Shown one piece after another: positions 26,634-36,013 of a stretch of 57,387 bases of DNA. The number at the start of each line of letters is the position of its first letter. The stretch's first letter is position 1. The DNA lies in NCBI RefSeq assembly GCF_002869745.1, contig NZ_PNOS01000034.1:1-57387 (forward strand). The letters are read 5' to 3'. Below the pieces are notes generated by a model, which worked only from the letters and a program-made list of their open reading frames with translations, ran no database searches and was not told the DNA's origin. The translations under genes were made by a program, and so were the position numbers. The stretch is from Oceaniglobus roseus. GTDB lineage: Bacteria; Pseudomonadota; Alphaproteobacteria; Rhodobacterales; Rhodobacteraceae.

Positions 26634-28333
26634 ACCGGCAGGCCCACCACGAAGCGGGCGCCAAGGGGGTCCGAGGTGACGTCGGCGTCGGTCGGGCGGA
26701 TGTTCTCGGCCCAGATGACGCCGCCGTGGGCCTCAACGATCTGCTTCGAGATGGCGAGGCCGAGGCCCGAGTTGTTGCCGAACTGCCCCTCGGGGCGTTC
26801 CGAGTAGAAGCGGTTGAACACCTTCGTCAGCGCCGCCTCGGGGATGCCGGGGCCGGTATCCTCCACCACCACCAGCACGCGGTTCTCCCGCTTCCTCGCC
26901 CAGACGCGGATCGCGTCGCCGTCCTCGCAGAACGAGATCGCGTTGGTGATGAGGTTGACGAAGACCTGCGCGAGGCGGCTTTCGAGGCCGTCGATCACGA
27001 TGGGCTCGGCCGGGAGGTCCGAAATGAACTCGACCCCCTTCGCCTTCGCCTCCTCGCCGAGATAGTCGGAGAGGTTCGCCAGCATGTTCAGCAGGTCGAA
27101 CCGCTCTTCCTCCTCCTTCACCAGCTCGCTGTCGAGGCGGGAGGCGTTCGAGATGTCGCTGACCAGCCGGTCGAGGCGGCGCACGTCGTGGTCGATCACG
27201 TCGAGCAGGCGTTCGCGCTGCTCCTCCTTCTTGACGAAGCGCAGGCTGCCCACGGCGGAGCGGAGCGAGGCGAGCGGGTTCTTGATCTCGTGCGCCACGT
27301 CGGCCGCGAACTGCTCGTTCGCGTCGATCCGGTCGTAGAGCGCCGCGACCATCCCGCGCAGCGCCCCCGAGAGGCGGCCGATCTCGTCGGGGCGCGCGGT
27401 CAGGTCGGGGATGCGCACGCGCGAGGGCTTCACGGTCCGCGCGTTCCGGTCGCGCCCGATCTCGGCGGCGGCGGCGAGGTCGGACAGCGGGTTGGCGATG
27501 GTCGAGGCGAGGACCATGGAGAGACCGATGGAGACGAGGATGGCGATGACGAACATCTGCAGCACCTGCTCGCGCTCGATCCGAACCAGGCGGTCGATCT
27601 CGCCCGAGGCGGAGGTCAGCGCGACCACGCCGACCACCGTTCCCGCGACCTCGACCGGGCTGGCGACGGCGAAGAAGGTGGAGCCGCGGGCGTCGAGCCC
27701 GGTGCGCACCATCGTCGCGCCGCCCAGCGTCTCGGACACCATGGCGCGGGCCTGGTCCTCGGGCGTCTCGCTGGAGGTGTCGGGCCGCGCGGCCGATAGC
27801 AGGCCCGACAGCCCCTCCCAGAGGCTGTTCAGGAAGTTGGTCAGAACCGTGCTGCCGCCCTCGCCCTCCCCCGTCGGCTGACCGAGGCCGACGCTGGAGG
27901 CGGCAAGGCTGCCGTCGGGGGCGAAGAGGAAGATCTGGTTCGTCGCCGAAAGCGAGAGGTCGGCCAGAACGGCGGCCGCGGCGTCGCTCCCCGCGGCAAG
28001 GCTGCCCGCGTCCACGCCCGGCAGGCGCGCCTCGATCACGCTGGCGATCAGGCCCGCCTCCGTCACCAGCGCCTTCTCGCGCTGCTTCACCAGGCTGTCG
28101 CGAGAGGGATTGAGGTAGAGCACGCCGACCACCAGGATCACGATGGCCAGCAGGTTGAAGATGATGATCTTGCGCGCCAGGGGCGAGCGGTTGAGGAACA
28201 GCACGCCGCGCCGCTCGCGGCGGTCGCGAAGTTCCTGCTCGACCGTTGCGTGGGGACCGGTCCAGTCCTCGCCCAGCACGATTCCGCGCTGCCTGCCGGA
28301 TCCAGATCCGCCCGCCTCCATTCCCGGCGCCAT
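26630..28333 (-). CDS. chvG: Sensor histidine kinase ChvG
   Basis: A 567-residue membrane sensor. Transmembrane segment 1 is near residues 53-75 (IIIFNLLAIVILVVGVLYL), a periplasmic stimulus domain follows, segment 2 is near 275-295 (VLQMFVIAILVSIGLSMVLA), then HAMP, HisKA with VAHEIKNPLASLRSA, and the ATPase domain (NLITNAISF, DTGPGI, NNSGLGLAI). ChvG/ExoS with ChvI answers acid and cell-wall stress and, in related species, controls pckA and exopolysaccharide genes. The start is uncertain: 28333 (MAPG) has a weak ribosome site, and 28321 is possible. Confidence 0.93.
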   Translation of the reverse strand: MAPGMEAGGSGSGRQRGIVLGEDWTGPHATVEQELRDRRERRGVLFLNRSPLARKIIIFNLLAIVILVVGVLYLNPSRDSLVKQREKALVTEAGLIASVIEARLPGVDAGSLAAGSDAAAAVLADLSLSATNQIFLFAPDGSLAASSVGLGQPTGEGEGGSTVLTNFLNSLWEGLSGLLSAARPDTSSETPEDQARAMVSETLGGATMVRTGLDARGSTFFAVASPVEVAGTVVGVVALTSASGEIDRLVRIEREQVLQMFVIAILVSIGLSMVLASTIANPLSDLAAAAEIGRDRNARTVKPSRVRIPDLTARPDEIGRLSGALRGMVAALYDRIDANEQFAADVAHEIKNPLASLRSAVGSLRFVKKEEQRERLLDVIDHDVRRLDRLVSDISNASRLDSELVKEEEERFDLLNMLANLSDYLGEEAKAKGVEFISDLPAEPIVIDGLESRLAQVFVNLITNAISFCEDGDAIRVWARKRENRVLVVVEDTGPGIPEAALTKVFNRFYSERPEGQFGNNSGLGLAISKQIVEAHGGVIWAENIRPTDADVTSDPLGARFVVGLPV

Positions 28334-28343
28334 GGTCAAGGAC

Positions 28344-29045
28344 TTACTCTTCGTTATAGCGGTAGCCGATGCCGTAAAGCGTCTCGATCGCCGAGAAGTC
28401 GCTGTCGACGCTGCGCATCTTCTTGCGCAGCCGCTTGATGTGGCTGTCGATGGTGCGGTCGTCGACATAGACCTGGTCGTCATAGGCGACGTCCATCAGC
28501 TGGTCGCGGCTCTTCACGAAGCCGGGCCGCTGGGCCAGCGCCTGGAGCAGCAGGAATTCCGTCACCGTGAGCGAGACGTCCTGCCCCTTCCAGATCACGG
28601 CGTGGCGGGCGGGATCCATCGACAGGTTGCCGCGCACCATCATCTGGCTGGTCTCGGCCTCGGTCATCTCCTCGCCCGAGAGCACCTCCTGGCGGCGCAG
28701 CAGGGCGCGGATCCGCTCGACCAGCAGGCGCTGGCTGAAGGGCTTCTTCACGTAGTCGTCGGCGCCCATTCGAAGGCCCAGCACCTCGTCGATCTCGTCG
28801 TCCTTGGAGGTGAGGAAGATCACCGGCATCGCGGTCTTCTGGCGGACGCGCTGGAGCAGGTCCATGCCGTCCATGCGGGGCATCTTGATGTCGAACACCG
28901 CCATGTCCGGCAGACGCTTGTTGAAGGCGTCCAGGGCGGCCTGGCCGTCGTTGTACGTTTCAACCTCGAAGCCCTCGGCTTCGAGCGTCATGGCCACGGA
29001 CGTCAGGATGTTCCTGTCGTCGTCCACCAGTGCGATCCTCGACAT
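28344..29045 (-). CDS. chvI: Response regulator ChvI (OmpR type)
   Basis: A 233-residue regulator. The receiver has [12 protein letters not shown] with paired Asp, the phospho-Asp in [11 protein letters not shown] (about 52), Thr of FLTSKD and Lys of VKKPF; the OmpR/PhoB winged helix ends in HIKRLRKKM and [14 protein letters not shown]. It is the ChvG partner and the first gene of the six-gene run down to ptsH. pckA diverges from it across a 368-base intergenic region. Confidence 0.96.
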   Translation of the reverse strand: MSRIALVDDDRNILTSVAMTLEAEGFEVETYNDGQAALDAFNKRLPDMAVFDIKMPRMDGMDLLQRVRQKTAMPVIFLTSKDDEIDEVLGLRMGADDYVKKPFSQRLLVERIRALLRRQEVLSGEEMTEAETSQMMVRGNLSMDPARHAVIWKGQDVSLTVTEFLLLQALAQRPGFVKSRDQLMDVAYDDQVYVDDRTIDSHIKRLRKKMRSVDSDFSAIETLYGIGYRYNEE

Positions 29046-29413
29046 GGGTGTTCCTCGTGCTGCTCGATTGATACTTTTGTATTTACACCATATTCCGCGC
29101 GCGCCAGCGCCAAATCAACTGTTAACTGCGAATCAGCCGACCCGTCGCGCCACAATCTGGCCACATAATCGTTAGGGATGGCTAAATTACCTCACTTTTA
29201 GGGACAATCCCCGCCACCGCCCCGCGGACCCGGCGGCGGCGCGCCGATGGTTGCGCTAACCTGCGACGTGGTTGCGCTAACGGAGGTGCCCCCGCCTGTT
29301 CCTCTTTGGTTTCAATATGCTACACTGTCCTCACCCCCTGAGCCCGCCGGTTCACAGCCGCGTCGGCCCAACAACATGAACAACGGCCCTGCGGTCGGCG
29401 GAGGAGAGAACCC
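29046..29413. promoter_or_regulatory. chvI-pckA divergent control region with 12-base direct repeat
   Basis: The region carries promoters for chvI (minus) and pckA (plus). A perfect direct repeat GGTTGCGCTAAC occurs at 29249-29260 and 29270-29281, starts 21 bases apart, two helical turns. It resembles the centre of LacI-family operators (GTTAGCGCTAAC). A possible -10 (TATGCTACACT) lies near 29316. Pairing with a PckR-like or other regulator is inference. Confidence 0.5.
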
Positions 29414-31012
29414 ATGAGCATCGGACGGGTCAACAAGGCCCATACCCTCGAAACCCAAGGGATCACCGGGCTCGGCACGGTGCATTACAACCTGCTGGAA
29501 CCCGACCTGATGACCGAGGCGCTGGCGCGCAAGGAAGGCACGATGGGCCAGGGCGGCACGCTCCTGGTGACGACGGGCAAGTTCACCGGCCGCTCTCCCA
29601 AGGACAAGCACGTGGTCCGCTCCGCCAGCACCGAAAAGACGATCTGGTGGGAGAACAACGCGCCGATGGAGCCCGCCAAGTTCGACGCGCTCTACGACGA
29701 CATGATCGCCCACATGAAGGGGCGCGACTACTTCGTGCAGGACCTCTACGGCGGCGCCGACCCCGCGCATCGGCTGGACGTCCGCGTGGTGACCGAGCTC
29801 GCCTGGCATTCGCTGTTCATCCGCACCCTCCTCCGCCGGCCCGAGCGGGCCGAGCTGGACGAGTTCACGCCCGATTTCACGATCATCAACTGCCCCTCCT
29901 TCACCGCGGACCCGGAAAGGCACGGCTGCCGGTCCGGCACGGTGATCGCGCTGAACTTCGACCGGAAGCTGATCCTGATCGGCGGCACGGAATACGCGGG
30001 CGAGAACAAGAAATCGGTGTTCACGCTGCTGAACTACATCCTGCCGGAAAAGGGCATCATGCCGATGCACTGCTCGGCCAACCACGCGCCCGGCAATCCG
30101 GTGGACACCGCCGTGTTCTTCGGCCTCTCGGGCACTGGCAAGACGACGCTCTCGGCCGACCCGGCCCGGGTGCTGATCGGCGACGACGAGCATGGCTGGT
30201 CCGACCGGGGCACCTTCAACTTCGAGGGCGGCTGCTATGCCAAGACGATCTCACTGTCTCCCGAGGCCGAGCCCGAGATCTTCGCCACCACGAAGAAGTT
30301 CGCGACCATCATCGAGAACATGGTGTTCGACCCCGAGACGAAAGAGCTGGACTTCGAGGACGACAGCCTGACGGCGAACATGCGCTGCGCCTACCCGCTG
30401 CACTACATCTCGAACGCCTCGGCCAGCGCCCTTGGCGGGCATCCCAAGAACATCATCATGCTGACCTGCGACGCCTTCGGGGTGCTGCCGCCGATCGCCC
30501 GGCTGACCCCGGCGCAGGCGATGTACCACTTCCTGTCGGGCTTCACCGCCAAGGTGGCCGGGACCGAGCGCGGGGTGACCGAGCCGCAGCCGACCTTCTC
30601 GACCTGCTTCGGCGCGCCCTTCATGCCGCGCCGCCCCGAGGTCTACGGCGAGCTTCTGAAGCAGAAGATCGCCAAGCACGGCGCGACCTGCTGGCTGGTC
30701 AACACCGGCTGGACCGGCGGCGCCTACGGTACCGGCTCGCGGATGCCGATCAAGGCGACGCGGGCGCTGCTGACGGCGGCGCTGGACGGCTCGCTCGCCA
30801 GGGCGCCGTTCCGCAAGGACAAGAACTTCGGCTTCGAGGTGCCGGTGACGGTCAGCGGCGTGCCCGACATCCTGCTGGATCCGCGCCGGACCTGGGACAA
30901 TCCCGAAAGCTACGACCGGCAGGCGGCGAAGCTCGTCAGCATGTTCTCGGAGAACTTCGCGCAATACGCCGACCACATCGACGACGACGTGCGCGCGGTG
31001 ACGATCGGCTGA
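29414..31012 (+). CDS. pckA: Phosphoenolpyruvate carboxykinase (ATP)
   Basis: This 532-residue gluconeogenic enzyme turns oxaloacetate plus ATP into PEP, CO2 and ADP. Features: substrate region [14 protein letters not shown], metal/PEP-binding [10 protein letters not shown]-loop [13 protein letters not shown] (kinase-1a), DDEHGWSD, and the adenine-binding [11 protein letters not shown] region. The length is normal for the ATP-dependent type. The ATG is preceded by GGAGGAGAG. It is divergent from chvI, a gene order conserved in many alphaproteobacteria, and ends in a clear terminator. Confidence 0.98.
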   Translation: MSIGRVNKAHTLETQGITGLGTVHYNLLEPDLMTEALARKEGTMGQGGTLLVTTGKFTGRSPKDKHVVRSASTEKTIWWENNAPMEPAKFDALYDDMIAHMKGRDYFVQDLYGGADPAHRLDVRVVTELAWHSLFIRTLLRRPERAELDEFTPDFTIINCPSFTADPERHGCRSGTVIALNFDRKLILIGGTEYAGENKKSVFTLLNYILPEKGIMPMHCSANHAPGNPVDTAVFFGLSGTGKTTLSADPARVLIGDDEHGWSDRGTFNFEGGCYAKTISLSPEAEPEIFATTKKFATIIENMVFDPETKELDFEDDSLTANMRCAYPLHYISNASASALGGHPKNIIMLTCDAFGVLPPIARLTPAQAMYHFLSGFTAKVAGTERGVTEPQPTFSTCFGAPFMPRRPEVYGELLKQKIAKHGATCWLVNTGWTGGAYGTGSRMPIKATRALLTAALDGSLARAPFRKDKNFGFEVPVTVSGVPDILLDPRRTWDNPESYDRQAAKLVSMFSENFAQYADHIDDDVRAVTIG

Positions 31013-31038
31013 GGCGCAGGCCGTCGGTCAGGATTTTG

Positions 31039-31070
31039 CGGCCCGGCGGCGATGTTGCCGGGCCGTTTTT
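31039..31070 (+). terminator. Rho-independent terminator of pckA
   Basis: Stem cggcccggc (31039-31047) with gccgggccg (31057-31065), nine-base loop, then five T (31066-31070). It begins 27 bases after the pckA stop. Confidence 0.88.
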
Positions 31071-31132
31071 CTTGTCCGGCGCGCCCGCAATTCCAGGCAC
31101 GGATTCGAACTGTTCCAGCTTCCACCGCCCCG

Positions 31133-31255
31133 TTCCGCACAAAGGGGATCTCCCGACCGCGGGCGGGGGTATCCCCCGCGTCGTGCCGGAGGCACGCCTT
31201 TGGCGTGACGGGGCGGTCGGGGGATGCCCGGGTTGACACCCGGGCAGTACATCGC
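31133..31255. repeat. Structured intergenic element (family 2), copy 2
   Basis: Same layout as 3113-3250: outer stem cccgaccgc (31152-31160) with gcggtcggg (31213-31221), a variable inner part with small hairpins, a four-base spacer, and the hairpin gcccggg-ttgaca-cccgggc (31226-31245). The left flank (cgttccgcac) and hairpin loop also match copy 1. It occupies most of the pckA/TSUP gap; nothing else is seen there. Confidence 0.7.
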
Positions 31256-31301
31256 CGCCGGTGCGCCCGGAATTTCCCAAATTCCGGAAACGGCAACGCC
31301 C

Positions 31302-32060
31302 CTACCCCATCAACCCCTTCCGCAGCAGGTTCGCCCCCGCGACCACCAGCACCACCAGCGTCAGCCGCCGGAACTTCGCCTGGTCCAGCCGGTCCTGCAT
31401 GGCGAAGCCCGCGACAAGGCCCAGCCCAGCGGGCAGCACCATCCAGAGCGACAGCGGCAGCGTCGCCGCGTTCAGCACGCCGGACTGGACATGGGCCGCC
31501 GTCAGCATCACCGCCCCCATGCCATAGACCACGCCCTGCACCCGGATCTGCTCGGCCTTCGGGGTGTCGAGCGCGGTGAGGTAGATCACCGTCGGCGGCC
31601 CCCAGACGCCCGAGATCCCGCCCACGAAACCCGCGAAGGCGCCGATCCCCACCTCGGCCCGCCGCCGCTGGTGGGGCAGGATGTCAAGCCGCCAGCCCGC
31701 AAGCTGCGCGAGCGAGAACAGCACCACCGGCACGCCGAGGATCAGGTACAGCGCCTGCGCGGGCAGCAGCGTGACGAGCTGCGCCGAGAACAGGATGAAC
31801 GCCATGACCATCGTGACGAACAGCCAGTGCACCTTCAACGAGTCGAGCGCCGCAGCGGGTCCGCCCCTCAGCGCCTGCCAGAGGTTCGACAGCACCGTGG
31901 GCACGATCAGCGCGGCAAGCGCCAGGTTCGGGGCCATCACCGAGCTCAGGAGCGAGATCATGATCATCGGCATGGCGAAGCCGACCGCGCCCTTGACGAA
32001 GCCGCCAAGCAGGCCGGCGATGACGAAGACGCCCCAGGTGAATGCCGTGAACGTGTCCAA
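31302..32060 (-). CDS. TSUP (TauE/SafE) family membrane transporter
   Basis: A 252-residue permease with about eight hydrophobic helices. Family motifs are GGFVKGAVGFAMPMI near the start and the internal repeat GFVGGISGVWGPPTVIY. Members export sulfite, sulfoacetate and other organic anions; the substrate here is unknown. The start is taken at TTG 32060 preceded by AAGGGGAG; the longer frame from 32138 has a non-hydrophobic, Arg-rich addition. It diverges from mcd. Confidence 0.85.
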   Translation of the reverse strand: MDTFTAFTWGVFVIAGLLGGFVKGAVGFAMPMIMISLLSSVMAPNLALAALIVPTVLSNLWQALRGGPAAALDSLKVHWLFVTMVMAFILFSAQLVTLLPAQALYLILGVPVVLFSLAQLAGWRLDILPHQRRRAEVGIGAFAGFVGGISGVWGPPTVIYLTALDTPKAEQIRVQGVVYGMGAVMLTAAHVQSGVLNAATLPLSLWMVLPAGLGLVAGFAMQDRLDQAKFRRLTLVVLVVAGANLLRKGLMG

Positions 32061-32233
32061 CCGCCGCGCTCCCCTTTTCCGGATGGGGCCGTTATACCGG
32101 GGCGGTGGGCAGGCACCAGCGCGAAGCGACTGCGTCATTTTCGTTCAAACGAACGCCCCAAAAGGAAATCTTGTTGCGTGACGGCCGGGATCGCCCTATG
32201 TCATGCTGCAACTGCACGATAGGGAGCCGCCCC

Positions 32234-33922
32234 ATGGCCCATGACGGACAAGACCTGCCCACCGCCGCCCCCACACCGATCCTGGAGGGGCTCCTCGGCC
32301 TGACCGCCGCCGCGGGCGACGCCGCCGGGACGCTGCTGGAGGCCGCCATCGCCACCCTGAAGCCGCGGGTCACGGCGGGCGGGCGGATCGACGCCGCCGC
32401 CATGGACGCCGACCAGCACGCCATGCACGGCCTCGCCTGGCTTGCCACCTATGCCGAGGCGCTGCGCCGGATGCAGGTCTGGGCCGAACGGCTGGAAAGC
32501 GCGGGCCAGTTCGGCGAGACCGAGCAGCTGATCCACCAGATCGCTTTCGGTGAGTACCTGAACCAGATCGCGGGCGGCCTGCCGATGAGCCAGGGCGAGA
32601 TGCTGCGCCTCCATGACCTCGGGCTCGAAGACGCGACGCAGGCGGCGTTCCGCACGCCCGAGGTGACGGAGCTCTGTCGGCGCGGCAACACGCAGACCGC
32701 CCGCGTCCGGCTGGTCGAGCTGATGCGCGAGCACGCCGCCAACATCACCGTGGGGCGCAGCGGGATCGACGAAGAGCTCGAGATGATCCGCGAGCAGTTC
32801 CGCCGCTTCTCCGTCGACAGGATCGAACCCCACGCCCACGAATGGCACCTGAAGGACCGGCTGATCCCGATGGAGGTGATCGGCGAACTGGCCGAGATGG
32901 GCGTCTTCGGCCTGACCATTCCCGAGAACCTCGGCGGCCTCGGCATGTCGAAGGCGGCGATGGTCGTGGTCAGCGAGGAGCTGTCGCGCGGCTACATCGG
33001 CGTCGGCTCCCTCGGCACCCGCTCGGAAATCGCGGCCGAGCTGATCCTCTGCGGCGGCACGGACGCGCAGAAGGAGAAATGGCTGCCGGGCCTCGCCAGC
33101 GGTGAGATCCTGCCGACGGCCGTGTTCACCGAGCCGAATACCGGCTCCGACCTCGGGTCGCTCCGGACCCGCGCGGTGAAGGACGGCGACACCTACCGCG
33201 TGACCGGCAACAAGACCTGGATCACCCACGCCGCCCGGACCCAGGTGATGACGCTGCTGGCCCGCACCGATCCCGCCACCTCGGATTACCGCGGGTTGTC
33301 GATGTTCCTGGCCGAGAAGACCCCCGGCACAGACGAAGCCCCCTTCCCCACCCCCGGCATGTCCGGCGGCGAGATCGAGGTGCTGGGCTATCGCGGCATG
33401 AAGGAATACGAGATCGCCTTCGATGGTTTCGAGGTGAAGGCCGAGAACCTGCTCGGCGGCGAGGAGGGCAAGGGTTTCAAGCAGCTGATGGAGACCTTCG
33501 AGTCGGCCCGCATCCAGACCGCCGCCCGGGCCATCGGCGTGGCGCAATCGGCGCTAGACGTCTCGATGCGATATGCCGAGGACCGCAAGCAGTTCGGCCG
33601 CGCCCTGATCGAGTTCCCCCGCGTCTCGGGCAAGCTCGCCATGATGGCGGTCGAGATCATGGTGGCGCGTCAGCTGACCTATTTCTCGGCCTGGCAGAAG
33701 GACCACGGCAAGCGCTGCGATCTCGAAGCCGGGATGGCGAAGCTTCTCGGCGCCCGCGTGGCCTGGGCGGCGGCGGACAACGGCTTGCAGATCCACGGCG
33801 GCAACGGCTTCGCGCTGGAATACACGATCTCCCGCATCCTCTGCGACGCCCGCATCCTCAACATCTTCGAGGGTGCCGCGGAGATCCAGGCGCAAGTGAT
33901 CGCAAGGAGGCTGCTGTCCTAG
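32234..33922 (+). CDS. mcd: (2S)-Methylsuccinyl-CoA dehydrogenase
   Basis: A 562-residue acyl-CoA dehydrogenase with an extra N-terminal domain of about 150 residues (ending near GGLPMSQGEMLRLHDLGL) before the standard fold. This long form is diagnostic of Mcd, which oxidises methylsuccinyl-CoA to mesaconyl-CoA in the ethylmalonyl-CoA pathway of acetate assimilation. Core motifs: FGLTIPENLGGLGMSK, TAVFTEPNTGSDLGSL, KTWITHAA, and the C-terminal ADNGLQIHGGNGF and GAAEIQAQVIARRLL. The last 42 coding bases are the first unit of a tandem array. A generic long acyl-CoA dehydrogenase is the alternative. Confidence 0.88.
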   Translation: MAHDGQDLPTAAPTPILEGLLGLTAAAGDAAGTLLEAAIATLKPRVTAGGRIDAAAMDADQHAMHGLAWLATYAEALRRMQVWAERLESAGQFGETEQLIHQIAFGEYLNQIAGGLPMSQGEMLRLHDLGLEDATQAAFRTPEVTELCRRGNTQTARVRLVELMREHAANITVGRSGIDEELEMIREQFRRFSVDRIEPHAHEWHLKDRLIPMEVIGELAEMGVFGLTIPENLGGLGMSKAAMVVVSEELSRGYIGVGSLGTRSEIAAELILCGGTDAQKEKWLPGLASGEILPTAVFTEPNTGSDLGSLRTRAVKDGDTYRVTGNKTWITHAARTQVMTLLARTDPATSDYRGLSMFLAEKTPGTDEAPFPTPGMSGGEIEVLGYRGMKEYEIAFDGFEVKAENLLGGEEGKGFKQLMETFESARIQTAARAIGVAQSALDVSMRYAEDRKQFGRALIEFPRVSGKLAMMAVEIMVARQLTYFSAWQKDHGKRCDLEAGMAKLLGARVAWAAADNGLQIHGGNGFALEYTISRILCDARILNIFEGAAEIQAQVIARRLLS

Positions 33923-34146
33923 CAGATATCGGAAAGCCTCCGGGGGAGGCTTTGCCTCCGCGGCACGCGGAGATCCAGGCGCAGGTGATCGCCAGAAGGC
34001 TCCTCGGCTGGCAGATATCGGAAAGCCTCCGTGGCGGCTTTCCCTCCGCGGCACGCGGAGATCCAGGCGCAAGTGATCGCAAGGAGGCTCCTGTCCTAGC
34101 AGATACCGGAAAGCCTCCGGGGGAGGCTTTCCCTCCGCGGCACGCC
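33881..34146 (+). repeat. Tandem array of three ~89-base units formed from the mcd 3' end
   Basis: Units begin at 33881, 33970 and 34058 (spacing 89 and 88, array end near 34146). Each unit holds the last mcd codons (EIQAQVIARRLL), the stop region, and two hairpins: aaagcctcc-ggg-ggaggcttt, then ctccgcg-gca-cgcggag. Only the first unit is in frame with mcd. Units differ by a few substitutions, so the amplification is not brand new. The hairpins may serve as terminators. Confidence 0.88.
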
Positions 34147-34209
34147 GCAGATCGCGCGCGGCGCTACGGCGGCCATAGGCAGGCCGGTCCGCGCCGCTGT
34201 CCGACCGGA

Positions 34210-34527
34210 TCAGGCCGCCGACAGGATATGGATCTTCCGGTCCGCCACCATGTCTTTCACCGCCTCGCCGAAGGCCTTCATGTGCGGCGCGGCGCCGTGG
34301 GCCTGGAGGTGGGCGAGGCTTTCCCATTCCTCGACCACCACCAGCACGTCCTCGCCATAGGGCGTCTGCGCCGCCCCCGCACCTTCGGTGTCGGTGCAGA
34401 CCACGTACTTGAGGCAGCCGTCCTCGGCATGGACCTCGGGCACGATCTTCGCGAAGGCCTCCAGATAGGCCGGTCGCATCCCCGGTTTCGCCGTCAGCAC
34501 CGCCACCACATGCACGCTCTCGGTCAT
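34210..34527 (-). CDS. ABM-domain (antibiotic biosynthesis monooxygenase-like) protein
   Basis: A 105-residue dimeric alpha+beta barrel-type protein: VVAVLTAKPGMRPAYLEAFAK at the start, then GCLKYVVCTDTEG and VVVEEWESLAHLQAHGAAPHMKAF. The family includes quinone monooxygenases and heme-degrading enzymes, and most members are unassigned. ATG 34527 follows GAGGGAGAG. It lies just beyond the mcd tandem array, convergent to mcd. Confidence 0.84.
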   Translation of the reverse strand: MTESVHVVAVLTAKPGMRPAYLEAFAKIVPEVHAEDGCLKYVVCTDTEGAGAAQTPYGEDVLVVVEEWESLAHLQAHGAAPHMKAFGEAVKDMVADRKIHILSAA

Positions 34528-34627
34528 GGTCTCTCCCTCAAATCTCCGTCGTCCGAGAGAACCACGCGGGCGCTCCGGGCACCACCCCCCTTGCGCCGCC
34601 GATGCCCAAGGGGCAAGCCTTGCCGCC

Positions 34628-35020
34628 ATGAGATCCGCCCTCCTGATCCCGATGCTCCTCGCGGCCGCCTGCGCCGGCAAGGACGAAACCGTGTCCGGCT
34701 ACATCGACCGCGAGGCGACTTTCCTGCTGGAAGAGCTCGACGGCGCCCCCTTTCCCGCCCGCGCCACCATCGCCTTCCCGTCGGAGGGCGCGGTGCGGGG
34801 CGAGGCGCCCTGCAACCGCTGGTCGGCGCGACAGACGGTGCCCTATCCCTGGATCGGGATCGAGGACATCGCGTCGACCCGGCGCACCTGCCCCGCGCAG
34901 GCGCAGGAAAACGCCTATCTGGCCGCCCTGCGCCAGATGACCCTGGTCGAGGGGCTGGGCGACGTCGTGATCCTGTCGAACGACGCCGGGCGCCAGATGG
35001 TGATCCGCGCTCAGAAGTGA
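34628..35020 (+). CDS. META-domain lipoprotein
   Basis: A 130-residue secreted protein with an N-terminal hydrophobic signal ending in [11 protein letters not shown], a plausible lipobox with Cys about 15, though Ala at -3 is less typical. The remainder is a META/HslJ-like domain with [28 protein letters not shown] and [19 protein letters not shown]. Its role in the envelope is unknown. Its last ten bases overlap the convergent recO. Confidence 0.78.
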   Translation: MRSALLIPMLLAAACAGKDETVSGYIDREATFLLEELDGAPFPARATIAFPSEGAVRGEAPCNRWSARQTVPYPWIGIEDIASTRRTCPAQAQENAYLAALRQMTLVEGLGDVVILSNDAGRQMVIRAQK

Positions 35021-35733
35021 CGGCGGAACAGCGTGATCAGCCGCTCCCGCGCCGCCGGAAGCGGTCGTTCGCCCAGGGCCGGGGCCAGGTGGTTCTCCAG
35101 GAAATGTCCCGTGGTGCGAAGCCCGTCGAGCAGCTCCGAGGCCGAGGCCGTCCCCTGCCCGAGCAGGCAGAGCGGAAGGGGCAGCAGCCGCCCGGCCCAG
35201 TCCCCGGCGCCCTCCCGGCTTACCGCCCGCCCCGTCCGGGGCGAGACATAGGCCAGGTCCTCGCGGCTGCCGGTCACCGCGCAGGCGGTCAGGTCCAGCC
35301 CGAACCCCGCCTCGTCCAGCAGCGCCTGCTCCCAGTGGAGATAGGCCAGCGGCCAGTCGTCGTTCGGGCCCAGCATGTCCAGAAGCCGGATCGACCGGGC
35401 ATAGAGCGCCGGATGCGCCTCCCGCTCGGGCAGGAGGAAGGCCAGCAGCGCCGCGACGGCGTTCAGCCCCGCCAGCGCCAGCCGGTCCTCCAGCACGGCC
35501 GTGCGGCTCCTCACCGGCTCGACGGTATAGGTGCCGAGGTGATCCTCCAGCCGCGCCCGCCAGGTCAGGTCCAGCTGCGCCCCGGGCTGGAGGATCGGAG
35601 ACAGCTTGCGCCCCGCCCCGCCGCGCACGATCCCGGCATGGCGGCCATGGGCGGCGGTGAAGGCCTCGACGATGGCCGAGGATTCACCGTGACGGCGGAC
35701 CGTCAGAACCACTCCCTGATCGCGCCAGTCCAT
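35011..35733 (-). CDS. recO: DNA repair protein RecO
   Basis: A 240-residue RecFOR-pathway mediator that loads RecA onto SSB-coated gaps. N-terminal OB-fold: [27 protein letters not shown]-like sequence and [12 protein letters not shown]; the C-terminal helical domain ends in [26 protein letters not shown]. The usual alphaproteobacterial zinc Cys are reduced: only two Cys are seen (TACAV and LCLL). It is normally downstream of era; here a 280-base gap with a family 1 repeat separates it from the DUF1491 gene. Confidence 0.94.
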   Translation of the reverse strand: MDWRDQGVVLTVRRHGESSAIVEAFTAAHGRHAGIVRGGAGRKLSPILQPGAQLDLTWRARLEDHLGTYTVEPVRSRTAVLEDRLALAGLNAVAALLAFLLPEREAHPALYARSIRLLDMLGPNDDWPLAYLHWEQALLDEAGFGLDLTACAVTGSREDLAYVSPRTGRAVSREGAGDWAGRLLPLPLCLLGQGTASASELLDGLRTTGHFLENHLAPALGERPLPAARERLITLFRRHF

Positions 35734-35910
35734 CGCCTGCCCTCACCCCACACGCCCACCGCGCGCGACTAACCTAGTCTGCCGCACCCCGGCGGGCGAG
35801 CACGGTAACCCGCGCAGCCGGACGCGGTCCCGGCGCCGCACATGGAGCGCGCACGCAAGAACCCTGCGACAACGGCCCGGAGGAACCGAGCCGCAACGTC
35901 GCGGATCCGT

Positions 35911-35975
35911 CCCGCCCCCCTGTTTCTTCTTTTCACCAAATACTCCCGCCGGAGGCTCCCGCACCCGCAACCGGC
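35911..35975 (+). repeat. Intergenic repeat family 1, copy D
   Basis: In the recO-DUF1491 gap (35734-36013). Reads TTTCTTCTTTTCACCAAATA, then CTCCCGCCGGAGG and a GC palindromic tail, closely matching copy B at 9261. I see nothing else in this gap. Confidence 0.62.
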
Positions 35976-36013
35976 GCCGAGGCCGGATCAGGCCCCCGCG
36001 CCGCGAAACCGCG

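Noticed and set aside
33881-34146. CRISPR-like array
   Set aside because: Units are contiguous 89-base tandem repeats derived from mcd with no spacers and no cas genes.
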